NCBI GenBank assembly: GCA_030704615.1
Contig: CM060731.1
Coordinates: 84,422,756 to 84,486,755, forward strand
Reading direction: 5' to 3'
Length of the DNA stretch: 64,000 nucleotides
From: Takakia lepidozioides
Lineage: Eukaryota > Streptophyta > Takakiopsida > Takakiales > Takakiaceae
The notes beneath the pieces were generated by a model that made no database searches, was not told the DNA's origin, and was given only the letters and a program-made list of their open reading frames with translations. This document shows positions 56,201 through 64,000 of the stretch, piece by piece. Within the stretch, counting starts at the first letter, position 1. Every line of letters starts with the position of its first letter. A program made the position numbers and the translations under genes.

Positions 56201-58392
56201 TTCGCCTCAACACATGCCGTTGAGAGGTGATGCAGTTTCTCCAATTGCATGGTCGGCTGCATGGCCCGAGAATAGTGTTTTGCAATCTCGGGGATGAAGT
56301 CCTTTCCAAGTGCCGGATCTGCAATTGCCACAGCTTCACAAGCTTTGACTTGTATTTGGTTCTGGACTTGACACCGGCTTCCTTCAAGTGCTCAGTCAAT
56401 GACTGCAACGTTTTGACCTGCCCTCACTTTCCATGAAGAAGCGTTTGGCATGGGCCAAATCCAGCTTGATGTTTGACTGCCAACAAAAACATGCAGAAGC
56501 GTTACATTCGATTCATGTGGAAAGATTACTGGAAATTGGGGAAGGATGAGCAGAGGGAAATTGGAGGACGACTTACTTCGTATATCCTCCTCCACCATTC
56601 CATCCATAGTGAGACGATACCATGTCCGGTCTTTTTTGCACGGCTTTCTGAATGAGCTCGGGCTCCAGCATTTCCGCAAACATCTGCGGATCAGTGAGAC
56701 CAGTTTTCCTCACCTGTACAGCATATGTGCCATGTGGGTATGCACGTACGCATTTTCAGTGACCCTGCAAGGCACACTCTCCAGTTCAGTACACGAAAGC
56801 ACGGAAACAAACCAGAATGGAAACCGAAATGCGGCACCGCATTTCGAACGTGCTAGGGAGGGTATGAGTATCTTACGAGTTGAGGTCCGCCATGGCATTC
56901 TTGAGCAGGAGGAGTCTGCCGCCTTCACCTGAGGATGACACACTCCACCATGTAATGCCAGCCAATGTGCTTGGCATGGTTCTGCTTGATGTACTCCCAC
57001 CAGGCGAGAAGTCGGTGATTCCCGTCCCACACAAAGACAATTTTACCCGACATATGGCCGAAGTCTGGATCACCCTTCAGCGTCGCCTCGAATTCGTGTT
57101 GCGAGTGTGCCAGTGGGTATCCCACGTTGACAATTCATCGGCAGTGGGTCCACGAGTTTCGCCGTCCTCATTCTCAATGGAAACGTAAAACGCTGCCGAT
57201 CCCAGACGGTACCCTTCTCGAAATGCGAACTTGAGCTTATCCACATCTCCGGGAAGGGCCTGCCTGACGATGGGAAGGGAGACCATGCGACAGAGTGGGA
57301 TTCGAAGAGTCCGCTGGAATACCCTGCTGCCCAGAACTCTGCCATGCTACTGTGTGTCTCCTCCAACATTTTATCCGCTGCACTTTTGAAATCCTCCGGA
57401 GACATGTCTGTAGGTGCCGGTAGTGGCTGAGCAGCTGGAGCATCCTCAACTGGAGCTGCACTCTGGGGCCTGTCTGCGGGCAATTCTGCCATTGCAGAGG
57501 CCTCCTCCGGGCCTGCTTGCTCATCGGTGGTGAGGTCTTGCTGCGAACGTTGAGCGGCAGCACCCTCCTCCGGTACCAAATCGACAACGGTCGATCCCAT
57601 TGCCTTCGCTGCAGCAGAGTCGGCCCCAACATCTGCAGGCGGGAAATCCTCCAGGAACTGAGCTTCAGCTCGTGGAAGCGGTTTTGCGGGAGATTGTTCG
57701 GCCGTCGCCCTGATTGCCTTCTGCTTCCTCATCCTTGCAGGTGAAGGTGTCTGCTGCAATTGAATCTGTCTTTTACCCTGCTGCTTCATTCGCGTTGGGG
57801 GGGGTGAATCGGCCTGAGCCGGTTCAGAAACCAGTAGAGGGACGGGCTGCTTCTTCTTCGACTTTGCTGGAGAAGGGCCCGACCCCTGCTGGCGATTCTC
57901 CATGACCGAAGAACGCGAGTCGATCTCTGGGGCTTTGAACTTGCCCTTCGAAGCCGCGTCTTTGAAACGCACAGGGCTAGGCCCGGCAGGAATACCCGCG
58001 CTCGGGGATCGGGTGGGTGTACGTGCTGCAGCTAGCTCCTCGGACTCTTCCTGCGGCTCTTCGGATTCCTGCGATCCCTCCAGCACGTCCACCTTTCCTG
58101 TTAGGCATGCAAACATGTTCTGCATTCAAGTCTCCTAGCATTCAGTCTAAGAATTACAGAAGCAAAATGGGGGGTTCGGTGCTCGATCAGCTGCGCGCAG
58201 CCCGATCGCATGGAGCTCTCACTGGTGGCTGGGTTGCCTGAGTGGCCTGCTGCTCGGAGATGGCAATCTCCTCCTGTAGACGCATCTGCTTCCTCCCCTT
58301 CGGCATTGGCCTACGTCCGAAGTATAATTTCGGAGCTTGCGACGAGGTCTCCTGTCTGGTGCACGAACTCCCCCCCTCTCAGGTTCGAGCAT
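53211..58392 (-). pseudogene. ParB-like / DNA methyltransferase gene, unit 2
   Basis: Homologous exon for exon to the plus-strand gene, without the transposon. ATG at 58392; intron 1 ends CCTAACAG at about 58108; a large exon encodes the Ser/Pro region; the ParB-like core VFVWDGNHRLLAWW lies at about 57040-57000; the basic linker and motif IV region follow near 55400-54600; motif I LDLICGTG ends at 54084, and after intron 54083-53981 continues ASMWAGRFSDRHLFAYEED (53980). The C-terminus is acidic (DSDDFQDY) at 53211. Motif I is canonical here, but motif IV reads WEYSDG instead of LDIPDG, and frameshifts occur near 57340 and 57110, so this copy is also inactive. Nuclear action is suggested by the basic linker (inference). 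Confidence 0.7.
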
Positions 58393-58740
58393 AAGAAGAA
58401 CAGAGACAGGGAAAAGGGGCAAAGAGTGCAGATGGAAAGGGCGCGAGAGGGGTGACTGAGGAGACACGACAAAAGTAGATGAAACGGCGGTGATGCACCA
58501 CTTGGGTTCGAAAGGGTTGGACGAAAGTGTCTCCTCGTGGACTTTGCGTCATTACGAAATTCGAATCGTTCAGGGTACGCCTGCCGTCCGAAAAACAAAC
58601 ATCATTATCCAACGGTCAGGCCGCGCCGCCTCATGCCACTTCAGTCAGATAGAGTGCAGACATGTGCGCAATTCCGTTGCTCCACGTGTTCACATTTCAA
58701 GGCATTTCCGTCCCAGCGTCTGATGAGTTGGAGTGAAAAT

Positions 58741-60415
58741 GCGAATGCGGCGCCGCATTTCCGTTAAGTACCATCACGAAGCTACACATCCGTACTTGTT
58801 GGAAGAAAATGCGGCACCGCATTTCCGTTCCATCTTCACATACCTTAGTTGTTGAACGGAAATACGGTGCCGCATTTCCGTCCCACAGCTCCATGTATGA
58901 GATACAAAAGGGAAATGCGGCGCCGCATTTCCGTTCTGGAATGTCGAAAGGTGCGATTCGGACGGAAATGCGGCACAACATTTCAATTCCCGTGGTTCAT
59001 GATTTCAATGTGAACGGAAATGCGGTACCGCATTTCCGTTCCCCCTTCACATACTTAGTTGTTGAACGGAAATAGGGTGCCGCATTTCCGTCCCACAGCT
59101 CCATATGTGAGATACAAAAGGGAAATGCGGCGCCGCATTTCCGTTCTGGATTGTCGAAAGGTGCGATTCGGACGGAAATGCGGCACAACATTTTAGTTCC
59201 CGTGGTTCATGATTTTCAATCTGAATCGAAATACGGTACCGCATTTCCGTTCCCCCTTCACATACCTTAGTTGATGACGGAAATGCCGTGCCACATTTCC
59301 GTTCGGGAAAGTATAGAGGTCTCACCTGAACAGAAATGCGGTGCCGCATTTCCGGTCTGGAAAGTTTGAAGGTGTCACATGGATGGAAATGCGGCACACA
59401 TTTCCGTCCGTCCAAAGCTCCAGGCTCATATACAAAACGGAAATGCGGCGCCGCATTTCCGTTCTAGAATGTCGGAAGCTGCGACTCGGACGGAAATGCG
59501 GTGCCGCATATCTGTTCCCGTTGTTCACGATTTTCAGACTAAACGGAAATGCGGTAGCGCATTTCCGTTCTGTAGAGTATTAAGGTCTAACTGTCGGAAA
59601 TGTGGTGCCGCATTTTTGTTTCCACAGCTCCATGCCCCTCACATACAAAAACGGAAATGCGGCGCCGCATTCCGTTTTGGGAATGTCGGAAGGTGCGACT
59701 CCGAACGGAAATGTGGTAACCGGCATTTCAGTTCCGATTTTTCATTTTTTTCATCAGAACGGAAATGCGTGCCGCATTTGCGTTCTGGAATGTTGGGAGG
59801 TGCGACTCCGATGGAAATGCGCTGCCGCATTTCAGTTCCGATGGTTCATGATTTTCAGTCAGAAGGAAATGCGGACGCATTTCCGTTCTGGATAGTATGA
59901 ATGTCTCAAGCGTTCGGAATTGCGCTGTCGAACGGAATTGCACTCGGCTCCCATGCATCAGATACAAAATGGAAATGCGGCGTAGCATTTCCGTTCTGGA
60001 ATGTCGGAAGTGCGACTCGGACGGAAATGCGGTGCCGCATTTCTGTTCCCGTGTTCATAATTCTCAATCAGAACGGAAATGCGGTACCGCATTTCGTTCC
60101 ACCTTCACATACCGTGCTTGCTGGATGGAAATGCGTTCCCGCTTTCTGTTCTGGAGAGTGTTAAGGTCTCACCTTGCGGAAATTCGGTGCCGCATTTCTG
60201 TTCCCTTTGTTCATGATTCCATCAGAACGGAATGCGGTAACCGCATTTTCTGTCCACCTTCACATACCGTGCTTGCTGATGGAAATGCTTACCGCATTCC
60301 GTTCTGGAGAGTATAAAGGTGTCCCCCGGACGGAAACTCGGTGCCCGCATTTCCGTTTCTCTGGTGCATGACCAACATGCAATACGGAAAATGCGGCGCC
60401 GTATTTCCGTCCACC
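58741..60415. repeat. Palindrome array 4 (outer array, methyltransferase minus-strand copy)
   Basis: Nearly 30 palindromes, mostly about 53 bp apart, in the same higher-order order as array 2 but reversed (centres TG, CG, CA, TA recur from 58860 to 59240). It becomes more degenerate towards 60400. Upstream of the methyltransferase start at 58392. Confidence 0.9.
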
Positions 60416-60429
60416 AGCAATCGAAGAAT

Positions 60430-61384
60430 CACTCGGACGGGAAATTTGGAACCTCTGGGTTGCATTGTTCCGAAACAACACAATTGCGGCCAGTCTTGAT
60501 GAGCACAACTTGGTTGTCTGACCGTTTTAACTAACAGTACTGGCACTTGTCAGTACGAACGTTCCTGTCTGCACCGAGAATACTGCTGGATCCACCCTCA
60601 GGAGAAACTGTCAGGAGATGTTATTTCGTCGCCGAATCGGCCATCATTGTCATACTTACTGGCTATGGAATCACAACACCTCCCACCTTCATGCATGTAG
60701 CTTGAAACAATACTTTCCACTTCAATGTGCGACTTCCAATCGTCGATGGACTCCGCATGGTGCCTGTGAGCCTTGGTCTGTCGCTATAACTGAACCTCGC
60801 AATTGCCAACTTCGTGCGGTCTTCGATGGCTCCGAATTCCTACGCTATAGTTTGCTGTCCTCCGCAACTTGGGAGAGCATGGATCCCAAACGAGGGAGGA
60901 CTTTGCAGAGTGACTGAAACTACCTTTGTTCAAATTCAAGCTCAAACCGGGCACAGTTTATTTGGAAGAAGAAAGGAAGGATGTTCCTGGACAGGTTGAC
61001 GAGACCATTGTCGTGCTAGGTAACGACGGAGGTTGCGGAATCGAATGGCACGTACCCCCATCAGACACCATCCTGTACCGAGCTGTGGGAATGCCCATTC
61101 CCTTTCCGAATCAGTCGCTGCCCCACACCATCCACAAAGGAGTCCGGAAACCGACAGGCGGCCACTGCCAACAGAGAGGTATGCAACGATAATCATTCCC
61201 GACCTGGACCGTCAAGACCCATAGCTTCTCGTGTGGACGTATTCGACATTTCCAACGAGGAAGATGATTGCATTGAGGTACCCATGTCCTCCACACGGTC
61301 GTTCAAATCCGGCATGGACGTCTCTGTAGGTGCTACGCATGTGCCCTCGAGCATAACTCCAACCCGGTCCATTGTGCAGCTCCT
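60430..61384 (+). other. Probable upstream exons of transposase T2
   Basis: Frames at 60926-61192 (YLEEERKDVPGQVDETIVVL, GIEWHVPPSDTILYRAVGM) are plausible coding sequence, but no family could be recognised and splice sites were not resolved. Confidence 0.35.
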
Positions 61385-64000
61385 ATGACAACAACATCAC
61401 CTCGATGGTTCTCGCTCCGAGCTGGCTGCTCTCGACTATGCCAAATTCCCAGTCAGAAAGGTAACATTTCTGCCTCCCAAAGTCGATGGCAATGTCATCT
61501 TCGAGTTTCCACCTGTTTCTTCGTCAACAAAGCCTCCGGGATGTTAACAGACATGGATCGAAAGCATGACGGACACCCCTGGTGTGTGACGAAGACCAGT
61601 AGCACGAAAATTGCTGATGGTGTTCGTGTACGATATGTCCTCTGTGCGGGGAAGCTGAGGTGCCTCAATCCCACCTGCTTCCACTTTCTCTCCAAAGGAG
61701 GGCGGAGAAACGAGACGGATTGGACTGGCACAACGCATCATCCATTCATTGTCTCCAGCCAAGCTCCTGCGGGTTCTTTCAAGTGTGCACATTGCAAAGA
61801 ACCACCGACGTGCATGTCCATGTGCAGAGCCAAGCAATTACGTAATCCATTTGCTCCCGGACTTGACTAGAGCTTGCATACACGTTGGGGTCCACTGCCA
61901 CCCCTTGGCGAGAGGCAACATGCGTGAGGCTGTGCAGGAAGCACACGACATCATAAAAGAGGAGGTGAAATTGAGCCCCGGAGCCAGACCAAAGCAGATT
62001 CAGCTGAAGGCAGCCCACAAGATTGCTCTTGGCAAAATCATGTCTGAAGATGGTTCCGACCGAGAGCCCTTGACCGAAGACGAGATGCGTGACCTCTTGG
62101 AGTCCGTCTCGCACGTTTGTAGTCCGAATGTGCGGAATCACATCGTATCTTGCAAGCAGGAGTTCGGCAGGGGGTCGGACATGTACTCAATCCTGGAGGT
62201 GAAACGAATGACTGATATGACTACATCCAAGGTAGCAGGTTTCCAGGGCAAGGCAGCGAATCCGATCGTTGTTACATTTTCAAAATGTCGACGTGTGGGC
62301 CTGGGAGTGGAGTCGACTTGGTCACTCGCATGACAACTGGAAACTTGTCGAATGCTTGGGTGATGTTTGATCACATCAAGCGAATTACAAACCATCAGTG
62401 GGTGACTATGGGTGCGCATGTTTATGACTATCACTCCAAGAGGCTCATGACGATTGCAATCTGCGAGATGAAAGGGGAGGACACACAGTCCGAGATGCAT
62501 CTGTGGGAGGGCATAAACGAGCAGATGGCAAGGGCGGGATTGCCAGAGCCCAATTTCAGGGGATTCATGGCAGACAACGCTCAGGCCAACTGGGCAGCGG
62601 TGCGGCGTGTGTACGGTGAGGACCCCAATGTTCCAATGGAGGGGAAAGAGAGATCCTGTGGATTCCATTGGATGCAGAGTCTATCCCACTACACTACCAA
62701 ATTTGTTGCTAGCTCATTCCAGGCTGAACACCGTGTCCTTTGTACGGCGTGGAAGGATGCACCCACATTTGATGACGCGGAGATTAAGTTTGCTATCATC
62801 GAGGCTTGGTGGAACACGTCAGGTGCAGTGGAGACAACCAATCTGGGAGCATTGCACAGCTGGTTGGGGTGGTGGCATTTTCGGTATCGACAGTTCGGAC
62901 AGTACATGCGGGAGGTAGGCTGCTGTCATTTTCGTTCATTTGTCTTTCTGTTACGGACATTTCGATTGGTCCCTCACCATTGTTTGTGTCCTTCTAGGAG
63001 CGGTGCTTGGATTCCGACACGGACATGCCGAACACGAATATGGCAGAATCGGTCCACTCCTCCTGGCGAGCGTCTTCTGCCGCACATCTGGTGGACGTAG
63101 TGACGGCCACAACGGAGGACATCGACAGAGCAATCATGCAGCAAGCCACGTACTACAAGTTCCTGAGCGCAAACAATGGGGCTTTGGGCCGGACAGGGAG
63201 GAATTGTTGGTACGAACAGCTTCGAGGTCCAAGAATCCACTGAAATGGGCGACAACATTGCGAGAGAAGATCAAAGGGACGCCTCTGCACCGCAGAGGTG
63301 AACACCTAGAGGGGGACGTCCGGACTCGCCCTGTGAGGCGGAGGATTGAAGAGGAACCCGGGTGCGAAGAGGATTCCTGAGATCCGACAGGAACATTCGG
63401 ACAGCACCTCGAGGTCCCGTCATGTTGCCGCACAATGTGTCTTCCAGCAGTGGAAGCCCAAGAAATTCCAGATCGCCGTCGCCTTCAACCGGGGATTTCG
63501 TGCGAAATTCCCACCGCTCCCTTGCCCCAGATTCCGCCCGCTGTTATGCAGTATGGCCAAGCCATTGTGGAGACGACTGTGTCTGCATCACAGTGGAGAA
63601 TTGCTCGCACAAAGCCGTCGTTTCGAGGAAGGTGTTCCGCAATTCGTGTGGATACACGGCAACGTTGTTTAGAGATGATAAGGAGGAATCCAGATGGGGC
63701 TGTCCCTGCTCCTACTTTACAGGAAGATTTGTCCATGCAAAGTTTGCGGAGGCGACAACCACCCAGTTCTGGTTCTGCAGGCACGACATTATGACTTGCG
63801 TGTATGGAAAGCCCAAGTACGCATACAACAATGCCAGAGGCTCCCCGGTGTGGCCGGTGGAACCAGGCTGCGATCTGAGTCAGGTTGAGGCCGACGCCCT
63901 TACCGCCGCAGGATTTCGGATGGTGCAGCGCACTGACGTCCCCAGACAACCATTTCGCTTCCACAGCCTCCACCACCGACCCCTGTGAGAGCAAGAACAA
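61385..64000 (+). pseudogene. MULE-like transposase T2 (runs off the window)
   Basis: N-terminal Cys-rich segment (RYVLCAGKLRCLNPTCFHFL, SFKCAHCKEPPTC) and, in the next frame, IHVGVHCHPLARG, SPGARPKQIQLKAA, like the N-terminal fingers of FAR1/MULE proteins. The DDE-like core follows: WVTMGAHVYDYHSKRLMTIA, FMADNAQANWAAVRRVYG with the probable second Asp, ERSCGFHWMQSLSHYTTKFV, intron 62915-62997, and TNMAESVHSSW with the probable third acid. After a frameshift near 63165 come RTASRSKNP, SQWRIARTKPSFRGRC, RRNPDGAVPAP and QFWFCRHDIMTCVYG. A stop after EEDS (63378) and several frame changes indicate a pseudogene. The SWIM finger seen in the other copies would lie beyond the window. Confidence 0.6.

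Overview
This window is repeat-dense, intron-containing eukaryotic DNA from the green lineage. The pointers are a PLS-type pentatricopeptide-repeat (PPR) gene fragment, Ty3/gypsy chromoviruses primed by initiator tRNA-Met, MULE-like transposases with SWIM fingers, GT-AG introns of 80-150 bp and AATAAA signals. A charophyte alga of the Chara type fits best (inference, moderate confidence). I see no rRNA or tRNA gene, and almost every coding region carries stops or frameshifts.

The most interesting content is a multigene repeat unit present at least twice. It holds (i) alpha, an unrecognised gene of about 230 codons; (ii) beta, a diverged paralogue of alpha transcribed away from it; (iii) an array of a short palindrome, GAAATGCGG-YR-CCGCATTTC; and (iv) a long intron-rich gene whose product joins a ParB/sulfiredoxin-like domain (DGNHRL motif) to a beta-class DNA amino-methyltransferase (motif IV LDIPDG, then motif I LDLICGTGAS). 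A second palindrome array lies outside the 5' end of the methyltransferase gene. Single palindromes also sit in three introns of that gene and between alpha and beta. Such ParB-methyltransferase fusions are otherwise familiar from phages and bacteria.

Layout: 1-1764, C-terminal part of transposase T2; 2601-3466, methyltransferase fragment joined to a PPR fragment; 4378-9870, alpha/beta, array 1, then beta/alpha in mirror image; 9880-13402, a broken coiled-coil ORF and a gag fragment; 15084-16664, a diverged methyltransferase paralogue; 16665-22996, chromovirus B1; 23000-26245, gypsy element A2 on the minus strand; 28750-31600, MULE T1; 33382-34261, T2 fragment; 34310-40397, LTR element A3 with gag and protease only; 40423-60415, array 2, methyltransferase (+) split by chromovirus B2, array 3, methyltransferase (-), array 4; 60900-64000, T2 again, running off the window.

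Two chimeric genes, beta-5' with a methyltransferase tail near 7958 and methyltransferase with beta-3' near 51860, are reciprocal. Reversing the roughly 44 kb between them restores both genes and leaves two units in the same orientation: alpha(-), beta(+), array, methyltransferase(-), outer array. The large mirror-image arrangements therefore look like the product of one inversion. All coordinates, identities and splice sites were read by eye; no database or alignment was run.
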